This document shows, piece by piece, positions 8,201 to 16,589 of a stretch of DNA of 49,155 nt; the stretch's first letter is position 1; each line of letters begins with the position of its first letter. Both the position numbers and the translations under genes were made by a program. The stretch lies in contig NZ_LKEG01000036.1 in assembly GCF_001645105.1 (NCBI RefSeq), positions 1-49,155 of the forward strand, read 5' to 3'. The DNA comes from Pseudomonas marginalis. Lineage in GTDB: Bacteria; Pseudomonadota; Gammaproteobacteria; Pseudomonadales; Pseudomonadaceae. A model generated the notes under the pieces. The model saw nothing but the letters and a program-made list of their open reading frames with translations, was not told the origin of the DNA and searched no databases.

Positions 8201-10135
8201 GTAGATCGCCCTGGCGAGGTCCGGCAGCCACGTCAGGATACTGTCCTGCAGTTGGCCAGGTTGCACGATGGCGGCGAGCAGTTGCTCGCGGCTGGCAAAC
8301 TCCTGCAGCGAATCGCGATAGGCTGGGCGATAAAGCAGGTGCGGCCCCTGCCGGGTATCGAGCGGCTCGATGATGAACATGTTTTGCACCACGTCCGCCG
8401 TAGCGCTGGGTTTGCGCACAAACGCCAGCGGGCGGATGACGATGTCGTCGCCGTCGACCTGGCGCTCAGCGGGGTCCAGGTTGACCACGGCATTCACACA
8501 ATGAACCCCGCGCAGCGTCAGGCCCGCTTCGGCCTTGATCTTGTGTTCCAGTGCCTGGGTTTTCAGGTGCACAGGCCGCTGCTGCTGAAACAACTGCCGG
8601 CGTTTTTGCGCCGCCTCGGTGTCGCTCATCAATGCTTGGCGCAGGTATTCAGGGTAGTTTTTGCCGATGTCGACACGCTGAATCAACCTCAGGATATAGT
8701 CGGCGGTCAACCACGCTTCCAGCGCCCTGCCGGTGCGATGGCTGAGTGTCAGGCGACCTTTGGGTTTCCCTGAGAGGTTTTTCAGCGCCAGGTCCACCAG
8801 GCTCATCGAAACCGGCTCGACATAACCGCCTTCAAGGCTGCCCACTGCAACGTGAAAGGTCAGCACCAGGTCGTCGGCACGGTACCCGCTGGCCAGTGCG
8901 CCGGCATCGCAGGTGCGCTGGCCGCGCAGGGCGTCGGCGCGGTCCAGGCACAGTTGGTGGTCCAAATGCTGGGCTGCATAGCTGCGCAGTGTATCCAGGC
9001 CATCGAAGTCTGAGTCGCCGAGTGTCCGGCGCCGGATACCGGCTTGTTCAAGCACGCATTGGCGGTAGGCAATGCGGTCACCGGCGCTGGCGTTTTTCAG
9101 CCAGTCGGGAAGAGCTGCCTGGAGGCGCGGCAGGCCGGACAGGGGCAGGGCGGATGCGTGGGCGAATAGCCGTGCCGGATCAGTGACCCGCGCAAACAAC
9201 TGCTCCAGCGCCTCTACGCTGGAACGCGCCGGAAGCTGGAGGGCCGCGAGATCTTCCAACTGCTGGTTCAGTATCAGCCCGGCTTGGACTTCGAAAATAT
9301 CGCCATCGGGTTCGTATTGCTGCCAGGTGATTTTGTCGGCGCTGAAGCGCTGTTGCAGGGCGTCGCCCCATGCTTTGCCGAAGGCATCCAGGTCGGGGAA
9401 TGGCGTGACTTCCCCTGACAGGCGACACAGCAAGACGTGCTCGCGGCAGACCAGCAAAAGGTCGCAGGCTTGCCGGGCGAGTTGAGTGCCCGCCTGAGTC
9501 ACCTGCGTTTCCAGGGTATAGGCGCGGACCGCGTTATCGGGCCAGGGTTGGCGGGCGCGTGTGCTTCGGTCAGGGTAGCGGTTCAATGCGCTGATGACGT
9601 TCAGGTACTTGGCGTTGGCGCCCACCTGGCGAATGGCTGAGTCGAGCAGCGCGCCTTGCAGCACCACGGCCAGCCACTTCCAGCGGCTGCCACCGGCGTC
9701 GCTGTCCTGGCTCCAATAGTTGGCCAAGGCGTCTTGGAAGCTGACGAACAGAATCAGTGGCAGCTCTCTGATGACCGCTTCGATGACCTCCAGATCATAG
9801 TCGCGAGGTCCATTGGCGTCGTAGCGGAGCCGAGTGCCGGTGGCGTCGCTCAAGTAGCTGTCCAGGCCACCGCGTGGCGACACGTCGGGAAAGCTGCCGT
9901 CCGCCATATGGGTCAGCGCCACGTCCAGCAGCGGGAGCAGCGCCCGGCCGCCACCCTCCCGGGGTACGGCCAGCCGCAGGTCATCGAGGGGAGCCGTCAG
10001 GGGAGGGTATTTTTCCGCCAGGTGGAGGGCCAGCAACTGCGTGGTGACGGAGCGCACTGTCGGTCGCGTGAGAAATTGAGCCTCAACCACTTGTCGGGTT
10101 GGGTGTGCAGGCGGGAACGAGTTCGGGTCTGTCAT
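5237..10135 (-). CDS. Giant dermonecrotic-toxin-domain (DUF6543) protein
   Basis: A 1,632-residue protein, the longest in the window. Residues up to about 700 match the DUF6543/'dermonecrotic toxin' N-terminal module common in Pseudomonas; recognisable stretches include IIEPLDTRQGPHLLYRPAYR and SILTWLPDLARAIYSNGGF. Two hydrophobic stretches lie at about 727-760 and 774-792 and could be membrane-insertion helices, as in large AB-type toxins. Residues of about 955-1072 look like coiled coil. The C-terminal part includes WYAHFHYAAADAAP near residue 1545. I see no signal peptide, LRR or NEL ubiquitin-ligase module, PAAR or Rhs repeats, or any catalytic motif I can name. The start is the ATG at 10135 (AAAGGAA, 6 bp spacing). 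It stands alone with no secretion genes nearby. Function as a toxin is inferred from the family name only. Confidence 0.8.
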   Translation of the reverse strand: MTDPNSFPPAHPTRQVVEAQFLTRPTVRSVTTQLLALHLAEKYPPLTAPLDDLRLAVPREGGGRALLPLLDVALTHMADGSFPDVSPRGGLDSYLSDATGTRLRYDANGPRDYDLEVIEAVIRELPLILFVSFQDALANYWSQDSDAGGSRWKWLAVVLQGALLDSAIRQVGANAKYLNVISALNRYPDRSTRARQPWPDNAVRAYTLETQVTQAGTQLARQACDLLLVCREHVLLCRLSGEVTPFPDLDAFGKAWGDALQQRFSADKITWQQYEPDGDIFEVQAGLILNQQLEDLAALQLPARSSVEALEQLFARVTDPARLFAHASALPLSGLPRLQAALPDWLKNASAGDRIAYRQCVLEQAGIRRRTLGDSDFDGLDTLRSYAAQHLDHQLCLDRADALRGQRTCDAGALASGYRADDLVLTFHVAVGSLEGGYVEPVSMSLVDLALKNLSGKPKGRLTLSHRTGRALEAWLTADYILRLIQRVDIGKNYPEYLRQALMSDTEAAQKRRQLFQQQRPVHLKTQALEHKIKAEAGLTLRGVHCVNAVVNLDPAERQVDGDDIVIRPLAFVRKPSATADVVQNMFIIEPLDTRQGPHLLYRPAYRDSLQEFASREQLLAAIVQPGQLQDSILTWLPDLARAIYSNGGFTQPHYVRVGIGSDFDSLPRVPEPAQLAQADDETGDEIRQALGNGTLMEYLFGSETRQLLDQAARESTSNNESRWALILEGMQLGFNTLLIAVRGPLAAVGWLMQLAQGLQHDLPALESHDPTARELAWVDLLLNIGMLMLHHGFPSTAHESAALDEQPLIRQPVPGQGASRAPVVERGAVGLPAEPPGGGRTLLDFDHSLAGDGASAKLLKKLRAVNVPWPVPAPEPIQIGPHQGLYTINGRWHASVAALLFRVSIVPGFNEVFIIHPEKIDHPGIKLKSDGKGHWSLDRGIKLIGGGPKRMAALREENLRRKDQLVAHMYALNAEMTEVMAPFQSSISRISPALEALKKQRKTAQLVWNLLQKATEAQQPALEARHMKEALRHRELRTEFQVLLHNLEVQFAQSLTPRLEMVKLGQELERVGGASVHVHDRAKILKTIWDQQLLISTLLLGRLNSMRFSIAGEPMAEMGGRMFIDHLLGDSTIYDEYISNTVESANIRQHMAEVSAAMETTLEQLEQDSSAGRALRQECLAQIQYPQNFFSDNLKLNALNYLAAASVATADRLLPPQEDFYLNRLEQTDLIQALQSHVEVRSGVEFTLAEQRNVYETVLEQYRRYEDAIRALKALNPRRLRPEADRLLEGLEYAQALAQRELESVVRKQEALDVELPLSKTLRPKSPAKRVFKTRKKAYLIGDFKAADTPGAEEQFTLTDTLTGETIASFSPHADGWAAKTDAPSPPAKPQPQARTLATLKGLAQDLTAQRKGIEQVISADQLKLDAQLTRQQVNPADWDELLTRHANKFTALADELKRDHLAGKPVVQRLIDEYLAQARDITRLAERVCSEAYKRQWPTQESLNYLWEHQQIDINLTSRADPERPTLSGDFFTEYAVYDTAKKPAQVLWYAHFHYAAADAAPNRYTRAHLKLPEQRKYTQKDLLKQHVQDALRHQQEPGGVPLSRIIYVLITPPVDSIFLAIAPGQRASQ

Positions 10136-10276
10136 GGGTATTCCTTTACAGGGGATAAAGACGCGCCAGCCCAAAGTAAAGGGTTGCGTTGCCGCGAGGC
10201 GGTAGCCCGTTATGGTCTTAGGCCTTGGCGGCAAACTGGCCTATGATTAGCCCTTTGAACCTGATGAAAGACTGTG

Positions 10277-10564
10277 ATGACTGAGAATTTGCCTGCCGTC
10301 CTGGAAACGTCCGACATGCTTGAAATCGACGGGCTGCACGCCTTCGACTTCGAACTCGATAACGAAAAACTGCTGATCACCGCCATGGACGGCCGTGCGG
10401 AAAAACGTTGGCGCTTCAGCCTGGAGCAGGTACAGGCCGCCACCTTCGATGACACCTTGCAAAGCTGGACCCTTACCGGTGAGTCGGGCGAGCACCGCCT
10501 GATCTGCATGAGCGCGTTCACCGGCAACAATAACGACGAGGATCAAGCGGATGATGATGCGTAA
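10277..10564 (+). CDS. Small acidic hypothetical protein (possibly DUF5629)
   Basis: A 95-residue cytoplasmic protein with many Asp/Glu and a very acidic tail (NNNDEDQADDDA). No signal peptide or membrane segment. It looks like the small DUF5629 family of pseudomonads, but I assign that only from general resemblance and position. The ATG at 10277 is chosen; a GTG one codon upstream (10274) is also possible. Its 3' end overlaps the start of the lactonase gene by 14 bp, so the two are translationally coupled and probably regulated together. Confidence 0.75.
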   Translation: MTENLPAVLETSDMLEIDGLHAFDFELDNEKLLITAMDGRAEKRWRFSLEQVQAATFDDTLQSWTLTGESGEHRLICMSAFTGNNNDEDQADDDA

Positions 10565-11726
10565 ATTCTGGCCCCTGCTGATGGCCGGCAGTGTCGGTGC
10601 CATGTCGGTGCAGGCCGCGCCGGTCGACACTTATGAACTCTTGGTGGGCAGCTACACCGCCGGCAGCAGTGAAGGGATCTACCGCCTGCAATTCGACAGC
10701 CGTACGGGTAAGTTCAACGGTCAGCCGGTGCTGGCCGCGAAGGCCGCCAACCCATCGTGGCTGACGGTCTCCAAGGACCAGAAGCATCTGTTCGTGGTCA
10801 ACGAGAATGGCCCAGGCCAAAAGGACGCGGTAGGGCGCGTCAGCAGCTACCGCATCGACCCGAACAGTCACCAACTGACCCTGATCAATCAGGTGCAAAG
10901 CCTGGGCAATGAACCGACCCATTCCAGCGTGGCCGCTGACGGGCGCTACCTGTTTGTCGCCAACTACTCGGTACTGGAAGATCCGGGCGGCAGCCTGGCG
11001 ATCCTGCCGGTGGATGCCGAGGGCAAGCTGTCGGCGCCCGTCCAGTTGAGCGGGCACCCGGCCAGCCGGGTGAATCCTGAACGCCAGGCGTCCAACCATG
11101 TGCACTCGGTGGTGTCGTCGCCGGACGGCAAGTACGTGTTTGTCCAGGACCTGGGGGCGGACAAAATGTTTGCCTATCGCTACGACCCCAAGGCCAACCA
11201 CGAGCTGCCACTGACCCCGGCCAACCCGGCCTCGGTACAATTGCCACCGGGCAGCGGCCCGCGTCACCTGTTGTTCAGCGGCGATGGCAAACACGCCTGG
11301 CTGACAACCGAGATGAGCGCCCAGGTTGCGGTGTTTGATTACAAGGACGGCCAACTGACCCAGACCCAGTTGGTGGAGTTCGCCGCCGGGCAGCCGGTAT
11401 CAGATAAGGCGGGCGCGGCGTTGCATGCGTCCAGTGATGGCAAGTTCTTGTACGTGAGCAACCGTGGCACGGCGAATCAGCTGCTGGTGTTCAGCATCGA
11501 CCCGGCCAGCGGGCACCTCAAGGAGCTGCAACGCCGCTCCGTGGAAGGCGACCACCCGCGCGAGTTCAGCCTCGACCCGAGCGGCAGGTTTTTGCTGATC
11601 GCCAACCAGAAAAGCAATGAAATCGTGGTGGTTGAACGCGACCCCAAGACCGGCCTGCTGGGTAAAACCGTGCAGAAATTGCCGATCGATGCCCCCAGCG
11701 ACCTCAAGTTCCTGGTGCGTCAATAA
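10551..11726 (+). CDS. Periplasmic lactonase family beta-propeller (gluconolactonase-type)
   Basis: A 391-residue protein of the YbhE/PpgL lactonase family, a seven-bladed propeller that hydrolyses sugar-acid lactones such as glucono-delta-lactone. The first 22 or so residues are a signal peptide (basic MMMRK, hydrophobic core, cleavage after VQA), which puts it in the periplasm, where direct glucose oxidation makes gluconolactone. Repeated blade motifs are visible: YELLVGSYTAG, PSWLTVSKDQKHLFVVNE, HSVVSSPDGKYVFVQDLG, GPRHLLFSGDGKHAW and REFSLDPSGRFLLIANQ. Three consecutive ATG codons (10551, 10554, 10557) could start it. The gene is followed at once by a GC-rich hairpin. The P. aeruginosa PpgL is the closest family member I can name, but substrate was not tested. 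Confidence 0.85.
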   Translation: MMMRKFWPLLMAGSVGAMSVQAAPVDTYELLVGSYTAGSSEGIYRLQFDSRTGKFNGQPVLAAKAANPSWLTVSKDQKHLFVVNENGPGQKDAVGRVSSYRIDPNSHQLTLINQVQSLGNEPTHSSVAADGRYLFVANYSVLEDPGGSLAILPVDAEGKLSAPVQLSGHPASRVNPERQASNHVHSVVSSPDGKYVFVQDLGADKMFAYRYDPKANHELPLTPANPASVQLPPGSGPRHLLFSGDGKHAWLTTEMSAQVAVFDYKDGQLTQTQLVEFAAGQPVSDKAGAALHASSDGKFLYVSNRGTANQLLVFSIDPASGHLKELQRRSVEGDHPREFSLDPSGRFLLIANQKSNEIVVVERDPKTGLLGKTVQKLPIDAPSDLKFLVRQ

Positions 11727-11730
11727 GCCA

Positions 11731-11753
11731 CAGGCCCCGCACTGCGGGGCCTG
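11731..11753 (+). terminator. GC-rich hairpin after the lactonase gene
   Basis: CAGGCCCCGC and GCGGGGCCTG form a perfect 10-bp stem with a 3-base loop, 5 bp after the lactonase stop codon. There is no T-run after it, so it may be an imperfect intrinsic terminator or a 3'-end stabiliser. Confidence 0.7.
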
Positions 11754-11882
11754 ACCCGGTGTATTAATTCTATTAATAGCGGCTACTGTTTCAAAGCATT
11801 TCTAAGGCTCGGCCCTCGGGCGTAAGTTGGGTTCCAAGGCCTTCCCCGGCCACTCAACCAAACGAATACAAGGGCTACCGAC

Positions 11883-12062
11883 ATGAACTTGAACCTCTTC
11901 TCCATCATCGCTGCTTCCGCTGTTTCCGCCACTGTGGCCTTGCCTGCCGCCGCCAGTGTGGAAGTCACCGGCAAAAAATCCAGCACCAGTGCCTACACCC
12001 AGAAATACCTGCAACAAAGCGCCAACTTCTACGCTGCACTGGATCACAAAACCCAGCAATAA
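11883..12062 (+). CDS. Small exported protein, 59 residues
   Basis: An ATG at 11883 opens a 59-codon frame to a TAA at 12060-12062. Residues 1-24 form a clear signal peptide (hydrophobic core, AAA-SVE style cleavage near LPAAA). The mature part of about 35 residues is polar, with KKSSTSAYTQKYLQQS and a Gln-rich end, and no cysteine. The preceding sequence has only a weak AAGGG Shine-Dalgarno. It has its own hairpin downstream (12079-12124) and sits between the lactonase terminator and another tiny ORF. I do not recognise the family; similar small secreted proteins are frequent in pseudomonads. Confidence 0.65.
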   Translation: MNLNLFSIIAASAVSATVALPAAASVEVTGKKSSTSAYTQKYLQQSANFYAALDHKTQQ

Positions 12063-12078
12063 CCTGCACAACAGCAGA

Positions 12079-12124
12079 CGCCAAACCACTGGAACGGAGC
12101 CTGGCTCGTTCAAGTGGTTTGGCG
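12079..12124 (+). terminator. Long-stem hairpin after the small exported ORF
   Basis: CGCCAAACCACT (12079-12090) and AGTGGTTTGGCG (12113-12124) are perfect 12-bp complements around a 22-base loop that itself contains GAGCC/GGCTC. It begins 16 bp after the stop codon at 12062 and is followed by only TTTGTG, so it is a plausible but not strong intrinsic terminator. Confidence 0.7.
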
Positions 12125-12220
12125 TTTGTGCATCTGCTGAATAAAATGATTGATATCAGATTGCCATGTGTTTAAATTTGGCGCTCAAATATTGACGCGT
12201 TTATTCCTGGAATCGACAGC

Positions 12221-12346
12221 ATGGCACTTCGACTCGCCGCACTCATCCTGGTCCTCTATTCCGCCCCGATCCTGTCCTCCGTGCAGCTGGTGGACGGCGA
12301 GCCTGAGATCGCCCGCGAGCGGCTGCTTAACCTGGTTGAAGGCTAA
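12221..12346 (+). CDS. Very small putative exported or membrane peptide, 41 residues
   Basis: An ATG at 12221 opens 41 codons to a TAA at 12344-12346. Residues 1-20 are hydrophobic (ALRLAALILVLYSAPILS), either a signal peptide or a single membrane helix, followed by a short charged tail. Third-position GC is high, which fits real coding in this genome, but the Shine-Dalgarno is poor (TGGAAT). It converges on the GST gene, with 14 bp between the stop codons. Not recognised; moderate doubt that it is translated. Confidence 0.45.
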   Translation: MALRLAALILVLYSAPILSSVQLVDGEPEIARERLLNLVEG

Positions 12347-12360
12347 GCAGAGGGAAGCAG

Positions 12361-12954
12361 TCAGGTTTTTGCCATCACGCCAACAAACAAGGGCGATTGC
12401 AGAAACCGCTCCAGCCACTGCTGCAGCCGGGGATACGGCGCAGCCGCGAACCAGTCCCGGTCCACATGCGCAAATTGGCGCACAAACGGCGCCAGGGCCA
12501 TGTCTGCCAGACTCGGATGATCGGCCAGCAAATAGGCGCGGCCTGTCAGTAACCCCTCCAGCTTCTGCAAGAACACTTCACCCTCGGCCCGATAATGTTC
12601 CATTGGCTGTTCCGGGTAGCGCTCGGCGTACTTGTATCGATCCAATTGATACTTGAAGCCTTGGTCGTTTTCGGCCACCAGCGCCAGTACCGCCGGGTCA
12701 CCCCCCAGCAGCCAATTATCCGGATCGTGCTGCGCCAGCGCCCATTGCATGATCGCCAGGCTTTCATCGATCACCTCGCCGTCCACACTCAACACTGGCA
12801 CGGTGCCCTTGGGTGAGAGGGCCAGCATCTCGGCCGGCTTGGCTTTGAGGCTCACCTCGACGATCCGTACAGGCACGCCGGAGTAGCGCAAGGCCAGGCG
12901 CGCACGCATCGCATACGGGCAGCGCCGGAACGAATACAGCAGCACTTCGCTCAC
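12361..12954 (-). CDS. Glutathione S-transferase family protein
   Basis: A 197-residue cytosolic GST. The thioredoxin-like N-terminal domain (1-75) has the RRCPYAMRARLAL motif with Cys12 in the glutaredoxin-like CPYA position, the cis-Pro in KGTVPVL, and the glutathione-binding DESLAIMQ. The helical C-terminal domain carries LADHPSLADMALAPFVRQ. The Cys-type active site suggests a glutathione-dependent reductase or isomerase rather than a detoxifying conjugator. The start is a GTG at 12954 that overlaps the sbcC stop codon as GTGA, so it is translated as the third gene of the sbcD-sbcC operon. Substrate unknown. Confidence 0.88.
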   Translation of the reverse strand: MSEVLLYSFRRCPYAMRARLALRYSGVPVRIVEVSLKAKPAEMLALSPKGTVPVLSVDGEVIDESLAIMQWALAQHDPDNWLLGGDPAVLALVAENDQGFKYQLDRYKYAERYPEQPMEHYRAEGEVFLQKLEGLLTGRAYLLADHPSLADMALAPFVRQFAHVDRDWFAAAPYPRLQQWLERFLQSPLFVGVMAKT

Positions 12955-15900
12955 TTGACCTCCAGGGTGCTCAGCCCATTGCCCTGGCGCTTGACCTGAA
13001 TCTGCACCGGGATGCGTTCGTGCATTTCCTGCACGTGGGAAATCACCGCGACTTTGCGGCCTTGGGCCTGCAAGCCGTCCAGCGCGTCCATGGCCAATTG
13101 CAGCGATTCTGGATCCAGGCTGCCGAAGCCTTCATCGATAAACAGCGACTCGATCTTCAAGGTACTCGAAGCCATCGAGGCCAGGCCCAAGGCGAGTGCC
13201 AGCGACACCAGGAACGTCTCGCCACCGGACAGCGAATGCACCGAGCGCAGTTCGTCGCCCATCTCGGTGTCCATGACCAACAGGCCCAACATGCTGCCAC
13301 CGCGCTTGAGGCGGTAGCGACGTACCAGTTGGCGTAATTGCACGTTGGCGTGGTGCACCAGCAGGTCGAGGTTGTAGGCCTGGGCGATCTTGCGGAAGGT
13401 GTCGCCGGTGGCCGAGCCGATCAGTGCATTCAGGCGTGCCCAGCGTTGCCACTCGTCATAGGCCTTGGCGATCTGCTCGGCGAAGGCCTGGTTGGCATCC
13501 TGGCGGCGCTGGTCTTCGGATTGGCGCGCGCGCAGCTCCGCGCACTGCTTCTCACCCTCGGCCAGTTGCTGGTTGAGGGAGGCCAGGGCGCTGTCGAGTG
13601 CTTCGGTATCGAGGTTGCCGTTGTGCAGGGCTTGGTGCTCGGCGAGGCGTTGTTCGCGCTCCTGCAGCAAAACCTTGGCTTGTTCGACGGCTTTTTCGCT
13701 GTGCTGCAGCTGCTGGCGCAGTTGGCTGACCTGGGCGTCGTCGTAGGCCAACAAACGGTTGAGACCTTCGTCGTCGAGTTCCGGGTGAAGGGCGCGCCAT
13801 TCGCTGATGCGCGTGTCCAGGCTGTGTTGCTCGGCCTGCAACGCCTGCTGGCGTTCGTGCAGGGCCTTGAGGTCGGCAGTCAGTTGGAGCCGTGCGTTGT
13901 GGATCGCTTGCAGTTGTTGGTTGGCGTCGGTTTCGTTCTGGCGTGACTGGGTCACCGCCTGATCCACGTGCTGTTGCCACTGTTCGGCGCTGCTGTGTTC
14001 GCCGAGCAACGCGCTGAGCGTTTGCTGAGCCGCCTGTTGTTGGGTGGCCAGCTCGGTGACCTGTTGGACCAGCGCTTCAAGTTGCTGCTGGCGATGCTGC
14101 TGATGGGTCTGTTCTTTCTCGATCGCCTGTTGACGCGCTTGTTGCTCGGCCAACTCATCGCGTTGATGGCCCAGCTGTTCAAGACGCTGGCTGACCTGTT
14201 GGTCCAACTGCATGAAGGTGGCAGCGGGCTCGGCGCGTAAACCTTCCAGGGTGTCGGCGGGCAACAGGCTGGTAAAGGCATTCAGTTCCTGCTCAAGACG
14301 TTCACGGTCGCTGGCCAATTCGCGTTGCTGGTCCACCAGCAACTGACGGGCCTGCTGGCTCGCTTCCTGGGCGGCTTGCACTTGCTGCTGCAAACGCCCG
14401 GCGTTTTGTTGCAGGTTGAGCAGGGCAGCCTGGCGTTGTTCGTCCTGGGTGATGCTCTGGGTCAGTTGGCTCAGCTGTTGGTCTAGCCAGGCACTGCGCC
14501 TGGCTGCGTCCTGGTTGAACAAGGTGGCGGCCAGCGGGTGCGCCTCCAGGCTGGGCTTAAGTGCTTGCTGTTGCGTCGCCAGTTGCTCCTGCTGTTGCAG
14601 GTATTCCTTCTGCTGGGCGATCAAACCGCCCACTTCGCCACGTAGCTCGGTGAGTTTTTCCTTGAGGGTATCGACAGCTTTCTGCGCCGTGGCTTCTTCG
14701 TTTTCGTCATGGCGACCGAGGCTTTGCAGCAGTGCTTCGGGCTGGTGATACGGGTGCTCATGACTGCCGCACACCGGGCAGGGTTGGTCGTCCTGCAACT
14801 GCGCGCGCAACTCCTCGACGCTGGCGCTACGGGCCAGGCGCTGGCGTTCCAGCAGTTGCTTGGTCACGGTCAGCGTCTGTTCGGCAATCGCCAGTTCAGC
14901 CTTGGTGTGCAGGCCGGTCTGGTTCAGTTGCTCGCGCTGCTGTTGGGCATCGGTGAGCTTTTGCGTCAATGCGCTGGCTTGCTGATCCAGCTGTTGCTGG
15001 CTGTCCCACAGGCGCGTCAGGTCTTCGAAGGCACGTTGCTGCTTGCGATTGTCCTGCAGCAGGCTGGCGAGCAACTGGATCTGCTCGGCCACGGCATGCG
15101 GCTCGGCACCGGCTTCCTGGTACAGCAGGTCCAAGGCCTCGCGTTGCTGAGTGAACTGTTCGGCGGCGGCGGTGGCGCGCTGTTCCAATTGCGGCAGTTC
15201 CGCCTGGCCTTTGTTCAAGCGATTGCCGATCAACATCAGCTGTTGCAGGCGATCGCGGTAGGCGGACCAGGCATCGCTCAGCGGGGCGAGGGCAGCGCTG
15301 CGATCAAGCTCGGTCGCCAGGCGTTGCAGGCGTTCGGCGACTTGGCGTTGTTTTTCCAGCAAGCCGTTGAGCTGCGACTGGCCTTCGGCGCAGGCAGTTT
15401 CGTGCTGCTGTTTGTCCTCGGTGCGTTTGGCCAGCGCTTTGGTCAAGTGGGCGAGGGTGCTCTGTTCTTCGAACGCCTGACGCAGCAGTGGCGCCGCGTC
15501 GCCTTGATGTTTCAAGGCCGCAGCCAATGCGGTTTGCGCGCTGGCCTGTTGCTGCTGTGCCTGTTCCTGGCGGGTATGCAATTCGGCCTGTTGTTGGCTA
15601 TGCGATTGAATCTGTGCGGCCAACGGCGCCAGCACGGTATTGAGTTCCGCCTGGCGCGCGAACTGATGACGTTGCGGTGCCAACTGCTCCAGGCGGCTGA
15701 GGTCCTGGCGTTGCGGGGCCTGGGTGTCCCACTCCGCCTGCGCGCGCTGCAGCTGTTCGGTCGCGGCGAGTTGGCGTTCCTGCCATTCGCGCAGCTCCTT
15801 GAGCCACGTGTGCTGCTGCTCCAACTGCTTGAGCTGGGCCTGCTGGGCCTTGAGCTGCTGTTGCGCCGCGTCGAATTGCTGATCCAGTTCGGCGCGGGCT

Positions 15901-16589
15901 TCGGCGGCCAAGGGCACCACGCCGGTGGCCTGGTCCTGCAACTGCTTGTGCGCGTCCCTGGCGTCTTTGGCCTTGTCAAAGGCGCGCCGCCCGAGCTGGG
16001 TGTAAAGCGCGGTATCGGTGAGCTTTTCCAGCAGCTCGCTGCGCTCGTTGTCATTGGCCTTGAGGAACGCGCTGAACTCGCTTTGCGCCAGCAACACGGC
16101 GCGGGTGAATTGTTCGAAGTTCAGGCCCAGGGCCAGTTCCAGCTGGGTCTTGTATTCGGTTTTCTGGCTGGCCAGCAGTTGATCGCTGTCCAGGTCGATC
16201 AGGCTCTGGCGGCTGTTCTGCAACTTGCCGCTGGCCTTGTCGCGGGCGCGGTTGGCTTCCCAGCGCGCCCGGTAGCGACGGCCGCTGACGCCGACAAAAT
16301 CCACTTCAGCATAACCGCCGCCCGTGCCGCGCCGCAGCAGGGTGCGCGGGTCGCCGATGGAAATATCGCTGTCGGCATCCGGCATCTTCGCCTGGCCGGT
16401 ATCGCCCAGGCGGGGCACCGCGCCAAACAGCGCCAGGCACAAGGCATCGAGCAAGGTGCTTTTACCGGCGCCGGTCGGCCCGGTGATGGCAAACAAACCG
16501 GCACTGGCCAGGGGCTCGGCGGTGAAGTCGATCTCGAACGGGCCGGCCAGGGAGGCGAGGTTTTTCAGGCGGATGGCGAGGATCTTCAT
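12951..16589 (-). CDS. sbcC: SbcC, ATPase subunit of the SbcCD DNA hairpin nuclease
   Basis: A 1,212-residue SMC/Rad50-type protein. The Walker A GPTGAGKST is at residues 37-45, followed by two very long Gln/Glu/Leu-rich coiled-coil arms. At the tip between them, near residue 604, is the zinc hook CPVC. The C-terminal ATPase half has the signature SLSGGETFLVSLALALGLA (about 1118) and Walker B LFIDEGFGSLD (about 1148). With SbcD it forms the exonuclease/hairpin endonuclease that opens cruciforms at palindromes and trims DNA ends. It overlaps sbcD by 4 bp (ATGA) and is followed by a coupled GST gene. Length is somewhat above E. coli SbcC (1,048), owing to longer coils. Confidence 0.97.
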   Translation of the reverse strand: MKILAIRLKNLASLAGPFEIDFTAEPLASAGLFAITGPTGAGKSTLLDALCLALFGAVPRLGDTGQAKMPDADSDISIGDPRTLLRRGTGGGYAEVDFVGVSGRRYRARWEANRARDKASGKLQNSRQSLIDLDSDQLLASQKTEYKTQLELALGLNFEQFTRAVLLAQSEFSAFLKANDNERSELLEKLTDTALYTQLGRRAFDKAKDARDAHKQLQDQATGVVPLAAEARAELDQQFDAAQQQLKAQQAQLKQLEQQHTWLKELREWQERQLAATEQLQRAQAEWDTQAPQRQDLSRLEQLAPQRHQFARQAELNTVLAPLAAQIQSHSQQQAELHTRQEQAQQQQASAQTALAAALKHQGDAAPLLRQAFEEQSTLAHLTKALAKRTEDKQQHETACAEGQSQLNGLLEKQRQVAERLQRLATELDRSAALAPLSDAWSAYRDRLQQLMLIGNRLNKGQAELPQLEQRATAAAEQFTQQREALDLLYQEAGAEPHAVAEQIQLLASLLQDNRKQQRAFEDLTRLWDSQQQLDQQASALTQKLTDAQQQREQLNQTGLHTKAELAIAEQTLTVTKQLLERQRLARSASVEELRAQLQDDQPCPVCGSHEHPYHQPEALLQSLGRHDENEEATAQKAVDTLKEKLTELRGEVGGLIAQQKEYLQQQEQLATQQQALKPSLEAHPLAATLFNQDAARRSAWLDQQLSQLTQSITQDEQRQAALLNLQQNAGRLQQQVQAAQEASQQARQLLVDQQRELASDRERLEQELNAFTSLLPADTLEGLRAEPAATFMQLDQQVSQRLEQLGHQRDELAEQQARQQAIEKEQTHQQHRQQQLEALVQQVTELATQQQAAQQTLSALLGEHSSAEQWQQHVDQAVTQSRQNETDANQQLQAIHNARLQLTADLKALHERQQALQAEQHSLDTRISEWRALHPELDDEGLNRLLAYDDAQVSQLRQQLQHSEKAVEQAKVLLQEREQRLAEHQALHNGNLDTEALDSALASLNQQLAEGEKQCAELRARQSEDQRRQDANQAFAEQIAKAYDEWQRWARLNALIGSATGDTFRKIAQAYNLDLLVHHANVQLRQLVRRYRLKRGGSMLGLLVMDTEMGDELRSVHSLSGGETFLVSLALALGLASMASSTLKIESLFIDEGFGSLDPESLQLAMDALDGLQAQGRKVAVISHVQEMHERIPVQIQVKRQGNGLSTLEVK

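Noticed and set aside
11762..11778. AT-rich ATTAAT-TCT-ATTAAT as an operator upstream of the 59-residue ORF
   Set aside because: Short, self-palindromic AT hexamers occur by chance and it lies over 100 bp from the start codon with no recognisable promoter boxes.
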